Positions 42,824 to 52,370 of a stretch of DNA of 64,000 bases are shown here, in pieces. The stretch spans positions 124,001-188,000 of the forward strand of contig JAEWRN010000044.1 in assembly GCA_023460035.1 (NCBI GenBank). The letters are read 5' to 3'. Position numbers and translations under genes: made by a program. The DNA is from Bacillota bacterium (lineage in GTDB: Bacteria > Bacillota > Clostridia > Oscillospirales > Ruminococcaceae). Within the stretch, counting starts at the first letter, position 1. Each line of letters starts with the position of its first letter. A model generated the notes under the pieces. It did no database searches and had not been told where the DNA came from. It saw nothing but the letters and a program-made list of their open reading frames with translations.

Positions 42824-42851
42824 ATAGAAGCAATTTCTTCATTGCTTCTAT
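42824..42851 (+). promoter_or_regulatory. Perfect inverted repeat upstream of the M20 gene
   Basis: ATAGAAGCAAT (42824-42834) and ATTGCTTCTAT (42841-42851) form perfect 11-bp arms around six bases, 31 bases before the start codon and next to a possible -10 box. It is not followed by a T-run, so an operator is likelier than a terminator. Confidence 0.65.
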
Positions 42852-42882
42852 GCTGCAATGGAATAAAGAGAGGGTTGCGATT

Positions 42883-44070
42883 ATGGAAAAACAACGCCTG
42901 ACCAAGCTGGCGGAAAACTGGGTAGAAGAGGCCGCCTGTGCGCGCCGCTACCTGCACAGCCACCCGGAGCTGAGCTGGCACGAGCAGGGCACCCAGCAGT
43001 ACATTATGCAGGTGTTACAGCGCCACGGCATTCCATGCTGCGGCGATTTTGAAGCCACTGCCGTCATTGGCACCATCCACGGCGGGCGGCCGGGCAAAAC
43101 CGTGGCACTGCGCGCCGACATTGACGCGCTGCCGGTCACAGAGGAAAGCGGCTGCGCCTACCCGTCTGAGACACCGGGTGTGATGCACGCCTGCGGGCAT
43201 GACGTGCACACGTCGGTGCTGCTGGGCGCCGCGCTGATGCTGCACGAAATCCGCGACGAGCTGCCCGGCACCGTAAAACTGATCTTCCAGCCGGCAGAAG
43301 AAGCCGGCGCCACCAAAAGCGGTGCGAAAACACTGGTGGAAAAAGGCGTGCTAAACGGGGTGGATGCGATTTTTGGCACCCATGTGTTCCCCACCGTGCC
43401 GCTGGGGCAGGCGGGCATCTGCGAGCGGGAGATGATGGCCGGTGTGGATATTTTTAAACTGAAAATCCACGGCACCGGGGGCCACCTTTCTACCCCGCAC
43501 AAGACGCGCAGCGCGCTGTACCCCGCGCTGGAATTTATGAACCAGATTTCGGTGCTGCGCACCCAGGCGGTGGACCCGTTTGAGACCGCCATCATCGACA
43601 CCGGCTATTTCCACTGCGGCACGGCAGAAAACATCATCCCGGCCGAAGCCGAGATTATTGGCAATGTGCGTGCCTATAACGACGAGCTGCGTGCCGAGAT
43701 TAAGCGCCGTATGGAAAAAATGGTGCGCGGGCTGGAGCTTGGCTTTGAAGTGACCTGTGATTACGAACACCATTTTGGCTACGACAGCTTAGTTAACGAC
43801 CCCGATATGGCAAAGCTGTACCGCGGCGCCTGTGAAGAGGTGTTTGGCGCAGAAAACGTGATTACCCCGCAGCCCGCAATGGGCAGCGAGGACTTTGCCT
43901 TTTATTTAAAAAAGGTAAAGGGCGCGTTTAGCTGGCTGGGCGTGGGGGACGGCGGCACCGGCAGCAACGGGCTGCACAGCGGCAGCTTTTTTGCCAGCGA
44001 ACAGGCGCTTTTGCCCGGCATGCAGATGATGGCAAACGTGGCGCTTTGTTTTTTAAACAGCGAAGCTTAA
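42883..44070 (+). CDS. M20 family amidohydrolase (N-acyl-amino acid hydrolase-like)
   Basis: A 395-aa dimetal amidohydrolase. LRADIDALPVTEE, MHACGHDVHTSVLLGAA and FQPAEEAGATKSGAK carry the metal ligands and catalytic Glu, and GSEDFAFYL the last metal ligand, so the active site is complete. Relatives remove acyl groups from amino acids or small peptides (amidohydrolase, aminoacylase, hippurate hydrolase). The start MEKQRLTKLAEN is chosen for AAAGAGAGGG upstream. It is monocistronic with a palindromic operator candidate. Confidence 0.9.
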   Translation: MEKQRLTKLAENWVEEAACARRYLHSHPELSWHEQGTQQYIMQVLQRHGIPCCGDFEATAVIGTIHGGRPGKTVALRADIDALPVTEESGCAYPSETPGVMHACGHDVHTSVLLGAALMLHEIRDELPGTVKLIFQPAEEAGATKSGAKTLVEKGVLNGVDAIFGTHVFPTVPLGQAGICEREMMAGVDIFKLKIHGTGGHLSTPHKTRSALYPALEFMNQISVLRTQAVDPFETAIIDTGYFHCGTAENIIPAEAEIIGNVRAYNDELRAEIKRRMEKMVRGLELGFEVTCDYEHHFGYDSLVNDPDMAKLYRGACEEVFGAENVITPQPAMGSEDFAFYLKKVKGAFSWLGVGDGGTGSNGLHSGSFFASEQALLPGMQMMANVALCFLNSEA

Positions 44071-44097
44071 CCGGGCAGGCCACAAAATAGAACAAAA

Positions 44098-44128
44098 GGC
44101 GGGGCAGGAGTTTCACTCCTGCCCCGCC
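44098..44128. terminator. Bidirectional intrinsic terminator
   Basis: A perfect 14-bp stem (44098-44111 with 44115-44128) between the convergent M20 and ABC-exporter genes. Confidence 0.9.
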
Positions 44129-44154
44129 CTTGTTTTGCCCCGTACCTGTGCCGG

Positions 44155-46038
44155 TTATGACAATTCAAACATGCCGGTGTACAGCTGATAATATTTGCCC
44201 TTTTGGGCCAGCAGCTCGTCGTGGCTGCCGCGCTCGATGATCTTACCGTGTTCCAGCACCATAATGGCATCCGCGTTGCGCACGGTCGAAAGCCGGTGGG
44301 CGATTACAAAAACGGTGCGCCCTTCCATCAGGCCATCCATCCCCTTTTGAATCAGGGCTTCGGTGCGGGTGTCGATGCTGCTGGTCGCTTCGTCCAAAAT
44401 CAGCACCGGCGGGTTTGCCACTGCCGCGCGGGCAATGGCAAGCAGCTGGCGCTGCCCCTGTGACAGGTTGGCGCCGTCGCCGGTGAGCACCGTGTCGTAC
44501 CCCTGCGGCAAATGGCGGATAAACCCGTCTGCGTTGGCAATGCGGGCGGCCTTGACTACGTCTTCATCCGTCGCGTTCAGCCGGCCATAGCGAATGTTGT
44601 CCCGCACGGTGCCGGTAAACAGGTGGGTATCCTGCAGCACCATGCCCAGCGAGCGGCGCAAGTCGTCCTTGCTGATTTTTTGAATGTTCACGCCGTCATA
44701 GCGTATTTTGCCGTCGTTTACCTCGTAAAAGCGGTTGATGAGGTTGGTGATGGTGGTTTTGCCCGCACCGGTCGACCCCACAAACGCAATTTTTTGCCCC
44801 GGCTTTGCGTACAGTGACAAGTCGCGCAAAACCGTCTTGTTTGTTTCGTACCCAAAGGTGACATGCTCAAACACCACATCGCCCCGCAGCTCGTGGTATT
44901 CCAGTGCGCCGTCGGCGTGCGGGTGCTTCCACCCCCAAAGGCCGGTGCGCTGTTCGGCCTCCTGCAAAGCGCCGTTTTCGCCGCGCTGCAGGTTGACCAG
45001 CGTCACCTTGCCCTCGTCCTTTTCCGGGGTGACATCCATCACCTCAAAAATGCGTTCCAGGCCCGCCAGCGCAATCAGCACATTGTTGAACTGCTGCGAA
45101 ATTTGGGTGATGGGCTGCGAAAATGAGCGGGTGTACTGCAAAAACGAGGCAATGGTACCAAGGTCGGCCGCGCCGTTGATGGCGAGAATGGCCCCGACCA
45201 CCGCGGTGAGGGCGTAATGTGTATATGACAGGTTACCCATGACCGGCATTAAAATATTCGCCAGCGTGTTGGCGCTGGTTGCCGCTTCGCACAGGTTTTC
45301 GTTGAGCTGGTTAAACTCCTCTTTTGCCGTTTGCTCGTGGCAAAACACTTTTACGACCTTTTGCCCGTCAATCATCTCTTCAATATAGCCGTTTACCTCA
45401 CCAAGGGCCTTTTGCTGGCGGCGGAAGTACTGCCCGCTGCGTCTGGCAATGGTGCGCACCACGACCAGCATGATGATTAGCATGCCAATGGTCAGCAGCG
45501 TCAGCGGCGGGCTGAGAATCAGCATCGCAATAAACACCGCCACCACCGTGACAGCCGAGTTGATCAGCTGTGCAAAGCTTTGCGAAAACATGTCGCGCAG
45601 CGTGTCCACATCGTTGGTAAAGCGGCTCATCAGCTCGCCATGGGTGTGGGTGTCAAAATAGCGCAGCGGCAATGTTTGCAGGTGGTTGTACAAATCGACC
45701 CGCAGCTTGTACAGGGTGCCGGTCGAAATGTTCAGCATCAGCCGGTTATACACCCAGGTGCTGACGGCTCCGACGAGGTAAATGCACGCCAGCAGCACCA
45801 GCATGGAGATAAAGCCCGAAAGGTCGGGCGCACTTTGGCCCACCAGCGGCAGCAAATAGTTGTTGATGAGCGGCCGCAAAAAGTAGGTGCCCACGACCGC
45901 CGAGCCCGCGCTGAGCAAAATGCACAGCACCACAATAGCCAGTTGCAGCCGAAACGCGCCCACATAGCGCAGCAGGCGGCCCAGTGTCTGGCGCAAATTT
46001 TTTGGCTTTGCGGCCGCTTTACGTAATGGCCCCGGCAT
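44155..46038 (-). CDS. ABC exporter half, canonical ATPase site (permease-ATPase fusion)
   Basis: A 627-aa type IV ABC exporter half: six membrane helices (about 30-330), then an ATPase domain. Walker A is GSTGAGKTTITNL, the signature is LSQGQRQLL, Walker B is LILDEATSSID with the catalytic Glu, and the switch is AHRLS. An about 50-residue insertion (EEGKVTL to GALEYHELRGD) precedes the ATPase domain. Its ATG directly follows the stop of the other half, so they are made together as a heterodimer. The cargo could be drugs, peptides or lipids. Confidence 0.93.
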   Translation of the reverse strand: MPGPLRKAAAKPKNLRQTLGRLLRYVGAFRLQLAIVVLCILLSAGSAVVGTYFLRPLINNYLLPLVGQSAPDLSGFISMLVLLACIYLVGAVSTWVYNRLMLNISTGTLYKLRVDLYNHLQTLPLRYFDTHTHGELMSRFTNDVDTLRDMFSQSFAQLINSAVTVVAVFIAMLILSPPLTLLTIGMLIIMLVVVRTIARRSGQYFRRQQKALGEVNGYIEEMIDGQKVVKVFCHEQTAKEEFNQLNENLCEAATSANTLANILMPVMGNLSYTHYALTAVVGAILAINGAADLGTIASFLQYTRSFSQPITQISQQFNNVLIALAGLERIFEVMDVTPEKDEGKVTLVNLQRGENGALQEAEQRTGLWGWKHPHADGALEYHELRGDVVFEHVTFGYETNKTVLRDLSLYAKPGQKIAFVGSTGAGKTTITNLINRFYEVNDGKIRYDGVNIQKISKDDLRRSLGMVLQDTHLFTGTVRDNIRYGRLNATDEDVVKAARIANADGFIRHLPQGYDTVLTGDGANLSQGQRQLLAIARAAVANPPVLILDEATSSIDTRTEALIQKGMDGLMEGRTVFVIAHRLSTVRNADAIMVLEHGKIIERGSHDELLAQKGKYYQLYTGMFELS

Positions 46039-47832
46039 TTACGCCACCCCCTTTTGCTGTGACTGGTAGACCTCGCGGTAAATTTCGCTGGTCTGCATCA
46101 GCTCGTCATGGGTGCCCACGGCGCTGATTTTGCCGTCGTCCAGCACCACAATGCGGTCGGCGTCCATCACCGAGGTGATGCGTTGCGCAATGATAATGGT
46201 CGTGGTGCCTGCAAGCTGGGTGCGCAGCGCTTCGCGGATGCGGCTGTCGGTCGCCGTATCCACCGCGCTGGTCGAATCGTCCAGAATGACGATTTTCGGC
46301 TTTTTCAGCAGTGCGCGCGCAATGCAAAGGCGCTGCTTTTGCCCGCCGGACACATTGACACCGCCCTGGCCAAGGTCGGTCTCGTATTGTTCAGGGAAGC
46401 TTTCCACAAAGCTCTTGGCGTCTGCCGCACGGCAGGCGTCGTCAATTTCCTGCTGGGTGGCGTTTTCGTTGCCCCAAAGCAGGTTTTCGCGAATAGTGCC
46501 CGAAAACAGCACGTTTTTTTGCAGTACCATGGCCACGGCGTTGCGCAGTGTTTGCAGCGGGTAATCGGTCACCGGCCGCCCGCCCACCAGCAGCTCGCCG
46601 CCGGTGATGTCGTACAGGCGGGGGATCAGCTGCACCAGCGATGTTTTGGCGCTGCCGGTGCCGCCGATGATACCAATCGTCTCGCCGCTGCGCACCGAAA
46701 GGTCAATGTGCGCAAGGGTGGCTTCCTCGCTGTCTTTTGCATACGAAAACGACACGTCGCGAAATTCAATCGACCCGTCGGAAGGCGCGGCTTCGGGGTC
46801 GGCCTTGTCGTCGTTCACGTCGGGTACTTCGCTGAACACCTCTGTGATGCGGCGCACCGAGGCGCGCGAGAGCACCAGCATGACAAACACCATCGAAATC
46901 ATCATCAGCGCCATTAAAATCTGGCTGAGGTAGCTGATAAAGCCCACCAGCTCACCGGTGCCCATGGTGCCCGCCACAATGCGGTTGCCGCCAAACCACA
47001 AAATTGCAATGATGCTGGCGTACATGGTCAGCTGCATGGCCGGCATGTTTAAAATAATCAGCTTTTCAGCGTGCTTTTGCGCGCGGCGCAGCGCGTCGGC
47101 CTCTTTTTCAAATTTCTCTTCTTCATATTCGTGCCGCACAAAGGCTTTGACCACGCGAATGGCGATCAGGCTTTCCTCTACCCGGGCATTCAGCCGGTCA
47201 TAGCAGGCAAGCATTTTTTGAAAACGCGGGTGGGCACGGGTGGCCACAAAGTACAACACCACGCCCAAAATGGGCACCGCCACAAAAAACACCAAAGACA
47301 GCTCGGCGTTGATGCTGATTGCGATTGCAGTGGCACAGATTAACATAATGGGCGCGCGTACCAGCATGCGGATGCTCATCATATAGGCCATTTGGGTGTT
47401 GTTGATATCGGTCGTCAGCCGTGTGACCAGCGACGCGGTAGAAAACTTATCCAGGTTGGCAAACGAAAAATCCTGAATGCGGTAAAACAGGTCTCTGCGC
47501 AAATTTTTGGCAAACCCCATACCGGCCACTGCGGCAAGCCGCCCCGAAATAGCGCCAAATATCAGCGCCGTCAGCGCACAGCCGACCATTAAAATGCCAA
47601 TGCGTGTCACATAGCCAAGGTCGCGGTTGGCTATGCCGACGTCCAGAATTTTGGACATCAAATACGGAATTAAAATGTCAATGACGGTCTCACCAACCAC
47701 CATAATCGGCGTGAGGATCGTCTGTTTTTTATATTTTCCCATGTGGGACAATAACGCGTGCAAACTGCTTTCTCCCCTCTCAACATCATGCTTTTCTGGG
47801 GCAGCGGCTATTTTGCTTCTTTTTTTACACAA
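46039..47832 (-). CDS. ABC exporter half, degenerate ATPase site
   Basis: A 597-aa partner of the downstream half. Six membrane helices are followed by an ATPase domain with Walker A GGTGSAKTSLVQL, signature VSGGQKQRL, Walker B VILDDSTSAVD (Asp in place of the catalytic Glu) and AQRIT (Gln in place of the switch His). These changes mark the non-hydrolysing site of heterodimeric exporters such as TM287/288 and BmrCD. The start is taken as GTG at 47832, overlapping the MarR gene by 25 bases; the ATG at HMGKYKK is a shorter alternative. Confidence 0.92.
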   Translation of the reverse strand: MCKKRSKIAAAPEKHDVERGESSLHALLSHMGKYKKQTILTPIMVVGETVIDILIPYLMSKILDVGIANRDLGYVTRIGILMVGCALTALIFGAISGRLAAVAGMGFAKNLRRDLFYRIQDFSFANLDKFSTASLVTRLTTDINNTQMAYMMSIRMLVRAPIMLICATAIAISINAELSLVFFVAVPILGVVLYFVATRAHPRFQKMLACYDRLNARVEESLIAIRVVKAFVRHEYEEEKFEKEADALRRAQKHAEKLIILNMPAMQLTMYASIIAILWFGGNRIVAGTMGTGELVGFISYLSQILMALMMISMVFVMLVLSRASVRRITEVFSEVPDVNDDKADPEAAPSDGSIEFRDVSFSYAKDSEEATLAHIDLSVRSGETIGIIGGTGSAKTSLVQLIPRLYDITGGELLVGGRPVTDYPLQTLRNAVAMVLQKNVLFSGTIRENLLWGNENATQQEIDDACRAADAKSFVESFPEQYETDLGQGGVNVSGGQKQRLCIARALLKKPKIVILDDSTSAVDTATDSRIREALRTQLAGTTTIIIAQRITSVMDADRIVVLDDGKISAVGTHDELMQTSEIYREVYQSQQKGVA

Positions 47833-48323
47833 AACCGCTCACCCAACTGTTTTAGGTCCACACTCCCCCCTTCTTGCTCCTGTTTGGTCTCCCCGGTGAT
47901 GTTGCAGATCATCCGGCCGAGATAGGTGTTGATCTGATCCATTTGCTGGGCGGAAAAGCCCTCAAACATCCGCTCGTCAAACTGGTCGTGCAGGCTGCGG
48001 CACTGCGCCGCAAGGCTGCGGCCTTTTTCTGTGACCGACAGCCGTTTACAGCGCAGGTTGTTTTCGTCCACTGCCTTGTTTAAAAGGCCGGCCTTTTCCA
48101 GCCGCTTGGTCGTCAACGCCATCGACGCCGGGGTGACCATCATACACTCGGCCACCTCTGCCTGTGTGCACCCCTCGTGCGCCGCGATGTATTCGACCAC
48201 CCGCAGCTGCCCAAAGTGCAGGTCGATACCCAGTGTTGCCTTTTGAATGACAATGCGGCGTAACACAAACAATTTGTGCAGCCGTGCGGCTGCCTGTATT
48301 GTGAGCCCCTGCTTTTGTTCCAT
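47808..48323 (-). CDS. MarR-family regulator of the ABC exporter
   Basis: A 171-aa winged-helix repressor. CTQAEVAECMMVTPASMALTTKRLEKAGLL is the recognition helix region and DENNLRCKRLSVTEKG the wing. The start MEQKQGLTIQ has GGGTGG upstream. It overlaps the exporter genes, so repression of the whole operon with relief by the exported toxic compound is likely. An AGTTAAG...CTTAACT inverted repeat lies just upstream (about 48344-48374) as a possible operator. Confidence 0.9.
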   Translation of the reverse strand: MEQKQGLTIQAAARLHKLFVLRRIVIQKATLGIDLHFGQLRVVEYIAAHEGCTQAEVAECMMVTPASMALTTKRLEKAGLLNKAVDENNLRCKRLSVTEKGRSLAAQCRSLHDQFDERMFEGFSAQQMDQINTYLGRMICNITGETKQEQEGGSVDLKQLGERFCVKKEAK

Positions 48324-48453
48324 TTCAACCACCCTTGTTTTTAAAGTTAAGTGTATGACTGTTAGCTGCTTAACTATATAGAAAGTATACCACTTCATTT
48401 AAAAACCACAAGCCTTTTTTACAGAAGAATCAACAAATTTCTGCATTACAAAA

Positions 48454-48485
48454 AAACGTACCGCGCCCACCGGCACGGTACGTTT
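48454..48485 (-). terminator. Intrinsic terminator after the FapA-like gene
   Basis: AAACGTACCG (48454-48463) and CGGTACGTTT (48476-48485) with A/T flanks. Confidence 0.83.
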
Positions 48486-48509
48486 ACTTTATTTTTTTAT
48501 CGCAGCGCT

Positions 48510-49961
48510 TTAGCCCGCCGGCGAATCCACAATGCTGTCGTCGCCGTAAGACAGTGCCCGGTTGATGAGCGAATTTGACACCAGCATGCGGGTACCGCCT
48601 ATTTTTACACAGGTGCCCGGGTAAATTGTGCCCTTGCACACAATGCGGCCATATCCCTTTTGTTTGATCTGGTCCGCAATCATCTCCAGCTCCTGCGTGC
48701 CTTTTTCCAGCAGCTCGCTGCTGGTCTGGTAGCTGTATAGCGCGTCCTGATACGCCTGCTTTTTTTCCGGCGTCAGGCGGCCGGCAGCCTCGTACTGCTC
48801 AAACAATTTCAGCAGTGACTGCAAGCTGGCTATTGTGTTTTCCCACTGGGGAATCTGGTCCACCAGCTCTTGCTGACGGCGGATCATCTCGGGGTCGGTA
48901 CCAATTTCAAGGTAGGTGCGAATGCCCGCAGAAGAACCAATGGTGCGGGCGACAATATCCTCACCCGCAATGCAGCTGCCCCCCACAATTTTGGCAATGG
49001 GCCCGCCCACCTGTATGCTTTTGGCGCATTTGATAGTGCAGTTCATAATGTAATCCGACTTAATGCTGCCCTTGGCAAACACATCACAGTTTTCCATATA
49101 GCGGGTGGTCAAATCGCCCTCGCACTCCAGCTTGCAGCCGGTGCTGCCGCGCTTTAAGGTCAGGTTGCCGCCCGCTTTGATTTTGGCGCCGCTGATTGCC
49201 GCGCCGATTTGTACATTGCCCTCTGACTCTACCGAAAACCCGGACGATACCGTGCCGCCAATGACCACATTGCTGGGCGTTTTGATGCTGCCGGTAGAAT
49301 TGTCCACATCCTCTTTGATAAACAGCGTGTCGTTGACGTTGATCTTGTGCATTGCAAAATCGACATAACCGCTGATGGCCGCCGTGATTTGCTGCCCGTC
49401 CTCGCTGAGCTTTGTGTTTTTGCCGGTCAAAGGCGGTACCGGTTTGCCCTTCCGCGCGGGGGCCGTCTCCCCTGTCACGGTAATTCCGTCCACCCCGTCT
49501 GTCGGCAGGGCGATGGTGCAAAGCACCTGCCCCTCGCGCACATTGGTCACAAGGCCAAGGTCGTAAAAATCCACCGAGCCATCCGCCTGCACCTTGGGCT
49601 TCAACTCGTTGTCCGCGTCAAATTGCAGCTCGTAGCTGCCGTCGCTGCCATTGCCCGGCGGCATCCCCTCTGCTACCAGAATTTTCTGCCCGTACACCGG
49701 CTCAGCTTCTGCCTTTGCCAGTGCTTCCTGCAAAACGCCAACCCGAACGCCCTGTGCGGCAAGCAGGTCTGCTAATTTTTGCGCGCCAAGCACCGCCCCG
49801 CCATCTTTTGGCGCGGTGAGCAGCAGGTAGGCACGCATGTCACGGTCGGCAAGAAACACCTCCGCAGTGGCGTCTACCGGTGTCGGCGGGGGTGCTTGCT
49901 GGGTGTTTTCTGCGCTTGTAAATGCGTTGTTTGTCACAATAAACACCAAACTTTCAAACAA
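48510..49961 (-). CDS. FapA (DUF342) family protein
   Basis: A 483-aa protein. The middle is the FapA right-handed beta-helix with repeated VxxGxVxxG-like strands (VVIGGTVSSGFSVESEGNVQ, GGNLTLKRG, SIQVGG). A coiled coil of about 80 residues follows (MIRRQQELVDQIPQWENTIASL onward), then a closing beta segment with GTIYPGTCVKIGG. FapA proteins are linked to envelope or polysaccharide matters, but no reaction is known. The first codon is a TTG without a good ribosome site, so the true start may lie a few codons in, at a GTG. Confidence 0.88.
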   Translation of the reverse strand: MFESLVFIVTNNAFTSAENTQQAPPPTPVDATAEVFLADRDMRAYLLLTAPKDGGAVLGAQKLADLLAAQGVRVGVLQEALAKAEAEPVYGQKILVAEGMPPGNGSDGSYELQFDADNELKPKVQADGSVDFYDLGLVTNVREGQVLCTIALPTDGVDGITVTGETAPARKGKPVPPLTGKNTKLSEDGQQITAAISGYVDFAMHKINVNDTLFIKEDVDNSTGSIKTPSNVVIGGTVSSGFSVESEGNVQIGAAISGAKIKAGGNLTLKRGSTGCKLECEGDLTTRYMENCDVFAKGSIKSDYIMNCTIKCAKSIQVGGPIAKIVGGSCIAGEDIVARTIGSSAGIRTYLEIGTDPEMIRRQQELVDQIPQWENTIASLQSLLKLFEQYEAAGRLTPEKKQAYQDALYSYQTSSELLEKGTQELEMIADQIKQKGYGRIVCKGTIYPGTCVKIGGTRMLVSNSLINRALSYGDDSIVDSPAG

Positions 49962-50091
49962 TAAACACGGTCTTGTTACCTTTTGTTTTATTATACCCTA
50001 TTCTGGCAATTTGTGAAATGCAATCGGGTGAAGTTTGGTTAAATGCACCAAGCAGCCGCCTGTTTATCTGACACATTTACAACAGAAAATG

Positions 50092-50128
50092 GCAAAAGGC
50101 CATGCGCAGGCGCATGGGTTGCCTTTTG
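50092..50128 (-). terminator. Intrinsic terminator after the LysR gene
   Basis: CAAAAGGC and GCCTTTTG arms with an inner CATGCG/CGCATG stem. The 49.96-50.09 kb part is A/T-rich with no gene seen. Confidence 0.72.
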
Positions 50129-50171
50129 GGGCGCGCTTTGCGGCAAATTTTATCACCGCGGGCGGCAGCAA

Positions 50172-51059
50172 TCAATAAAAATCCTTTCCCCTTGCGCGGC
50201 ACAGCGCAATAAAATCTTGCGCGGCAGCAGTTAAATATTTGTTTTTGTGCCACACTAAATCATACCGGCGCTGCAGCCCCTCGTCGGCAAGCGGGCAAGC
50301 CGCCACAAAGCCGGTGCGCACATCTTCGCGCACCATGCGCTCTGGCAACAGGGAAATGCCAATGCCCGCATGCACCGCGCGCACAAGGGCCTGCGTGCTG
50401 ACACTCTCCCACAGCGGGTGCGGGGTCAGCTCGTGCACTGCAAACACGCTGTCCACAAAGCTGCGGCTGGCGCTGCCCTGTTCGCGCAACAGTAAATCCC
50501 AGGCAGCGAGGTCCTGTAGCAGCACCTGTTTTTGCGCAAGCAGCGGGTGACCCGGTGGGGTAATCAATACCAAATGGTCTTTGGCAAAGGGCTCGGTATG
50601 AAATTCTGACGCGCCGATATCCTCTTCAATTAGCGCAAAATCCAGCTCATTGTCCAGCAATGCCTTTTGCAGGTTGCGCCCGTTGGACACCATCACCTGC
50701 GCACGGGTGCCGGGGCGTTTTGTTTTAAACTCCCCCACCAGTGCCGGCAGCAAAAAGGTGCCTATGGTCACACTGCTGCCAATGCGCAGCACGCCAAAGC
50801 TATCCCAGTTGCGCATACTTTTTTCCATCGTGTCAAACAGCTCCACCACGTGCAGCGCATAGGCATACATTTCGCGCCCGCTTTCGGTGATGGCAAGCCC
50901 GCGGCCCACCCGGTCAAACAGCAATACCCCGTAATACTCTTCCAGCTCTTTTACCGCGCGGGTCACCGCGGGCTGGGTCATGTGCAGCTCCTGTGCCGCA
51001 CGCGTAATATTTTGCAGCTGATATACCTTGACAAAAATTTTTAAATGCCGCACCGTCAT
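50172..51059 (-). CDS. LysR-family transcriptional regulator
   Basis: A 295-aa LysR protein. The N-terminal winged helix (QNITRAAQELHMTQPAVTRAVKELEEYYGVLLFDR) is followed by a substrate-binding domain of CysB/YwbI type (LRIGSSVTIGTFLLPALVGEF). It is divergent from the split chromate-transporter genes and is probably their activator, as with other chrA-linked regulators. The ligand is unknown. Confidence 0.91.
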   Translation of the reverse strand: MTVRHLKIFVKVYQLQNITRAAQELHMTQPAVTRAVKELEEYYGVLLFDRVGRGLAITESGREMYAYALHVVELFDTMEKSMRNWDSFGVLRIGSSVTIGTFLLPALVGEFKTKRPGTRAQVMVSNGRNLQKALLDNELDFALIEEDIGASEFHTEPFAKDHLVLITPPGHPLLAQKQVLLQDLAAWDLLLREQGSASRSFVDSVFAVHELTPHPLWESVSTQALVRAVHAGIGISLLPERMVREDVRTGFVAACPLADEGLQRRYDLVWHKNKYLTAAAQDFIALCRARGKDFY

Positions 51060-51106
51060 CTTATTTTCGCCCTCTTTTAATACATATCATTTTTGTTATT
51101 GATTTA

Positions 51107-51150
51107 ATGTAATTATATCATTTTACATATTAATGCGCAAACGGTATAAT
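51107..51150 (+). promoter_or_regulatory. LysR-type operator and chromate-transporter promoter
   Basis: An inverted repeat ATGTAA (51107-51112) / TTACAT (51123-51128) lies in the divergent gap. The right arm doubles as a -35 element, followed after 16 bases by TATAAT (51145-51150) for the plus-strand transporter genes. Confidence 0.6.
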
Positions 51151-51174
51151 AAGTAATATAAAGGGGGGCGCACG

Positions 51175-51759
51175 ATGCCAAAAGACACACACGGGCTGAC
51201 AAAGGCCGTTTTGCTGCGCAAGCTGTTTTTTAGTATGCTGTACATCAGCGCTTTTACGTTCGGCGGCGGCTTTGTCATTATTACATTTATGAAGCGCAAG
51301 TTTGTTGACGAGTTGCACTGGATCGACGAGGATGAAATTTTAGACCTCACCGCGCTGGCACAGTCCTCGCCCGGGGCAATCGCCGTGAACGCCGCCATTT
51401 TGGTGGGCTGGCGCGTGGCGGGCTTTGCCGGGATGCTGGTGGCAATTGTGGGCACCATTTTGCCCCCAATGGTCATTTTGTATGTCATTTCATTTTTTTA
51501 TGCCGCGTTTGCCAGCAACCTTTATGTCGCCATGGTGCTGAAAGGCATGCAGGCCGGCGTGGCCGCCGTTATTCTTGATGTGGTGTTCAGCCTTGGCGGC
51601 AAAGTGGTCAAAGAAAAATCAGTACTCAACCTTATAATTATGGCGCTGGCGTTTTGTGCCGTGTTCTTTTTTAATGTCAACGTAATCTACATTATTCTTG
51701 CCGCCGCACTGACCGGGCTGGTGCGCGCACTGGTGTTGAAAAGGGGGAACAAGCTATGA
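51175..51759 (+). CDS. Chromate transporter family protein, N-half (CHR)
   Basis: A 194-aa short CHR-family protein with about five helices. SAFTFGGGFVIITFMKRKFVDE and SSPGAIAVNAAILVGWRVAG are the family's conserved blocks. Short CHR proteins work as pairs. Physiological substrates are uncertain; chromate or sulfate export is only known for some members. The ATG of the second half overlaps its stop (ATGA). Confidence 0.9.
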   Translation: MPKDTHGLTKAVLLRKLFFSMLYISAFTFGGGFVIITFMKRKFVDELHWIDEDEILDLTALAQSSPGAIAVNAAILVGWRVAGFAGMLVAIVGTILPPMVILYVISFFYAAFASNLYVAMVLKGMQAGVAAVILDVVFSLGGKVVKEKSVLNLIIMALAFCAVFFFNVNVIYIILAAALTGLVRALVLKRGNKL

Positions 51760-52340
51760 TTTATCTTAGTTTATTCCTCAGCTTTTTGCAGGTCGGCATG
51801 TTCAGCATTGGCGGCGGCTATGCGGCTATTCCCTTAATCCAAAGCCAGGTGGTGGGGCTACACGGGTGGCTGAGCCTCAGCGAATTCACCGACCTTGTCA
51901 CGATTGCCGAAATGACCCCCGGCCCCATTGCCGTCAACTCGGCCACCTTTGTGGGCACCCGCATTGCCGGGCTGCCGGGGGCGCTGGTCGCAACCTTTGG
52001 CTGCATTTTGCCCTCCTGCTTCATTGTCTCGCTGCTGGCCTATATTTATTATAAGTACAAAGAGCTTGGTGCGCTGCAAAGTGTGCTTTCCAGCCTGCGG
52101 CCGGCCGTCGTCGCGCTGATTGCCTCTGCCGGGCTTTCTATTTTAGGGCTCGTCGCGTTCAGCGGGGCTGCCCCGGCGCTTTCTGCGGTAAACTGGGTGG
52201 GTGTGGCGCTGTTTGCCGGTGCACTCTTTGTTTTGCGCAAGTTTAAATGGAACCCCATTTTGGTCATGAGCCTATGCGGGGTGCTGGGGCTGGGGCTGTT
52301 TTTGCTGTTCCCCGGTTTTGCCCCCACCGTGGGCGGTTAG
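51756..52340 (+). CDS. Chromate transporter family protein, C-half (CHR)
   Basis: A 194-aa partner of the preceding gene. FSIGGGYAAIPLIQSQVV and EMTPGPIAVNSATFVGTRIAG repeat the CHR blocks in the inverted-topology partner. The four-base overlap with the first gene points to equal production of both halves. Ends at a strong bidirectional terminator. Confidence 0.9.
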   Translation: MIYLSLFLSFLQVGMFSIGGGYAAIPLIQSQVVGLHGWLSLSEFTDLVTIAEMTPGPIAVNSATFVGTRIAGLPGALVATFGCILPSCFIVSLLAYIYYKYKELGALQSVLSSLRPAVVALIASAGLSILGLVAFSGAAPALSAVNWVGVALFAGALFVLRKFKWNPILVMSLCGVLGLGLFLLFPGFAPTVGG

Positions 52341-52370
52341 ACCGCACCGGGCGCACGTGGTTACCATTGC

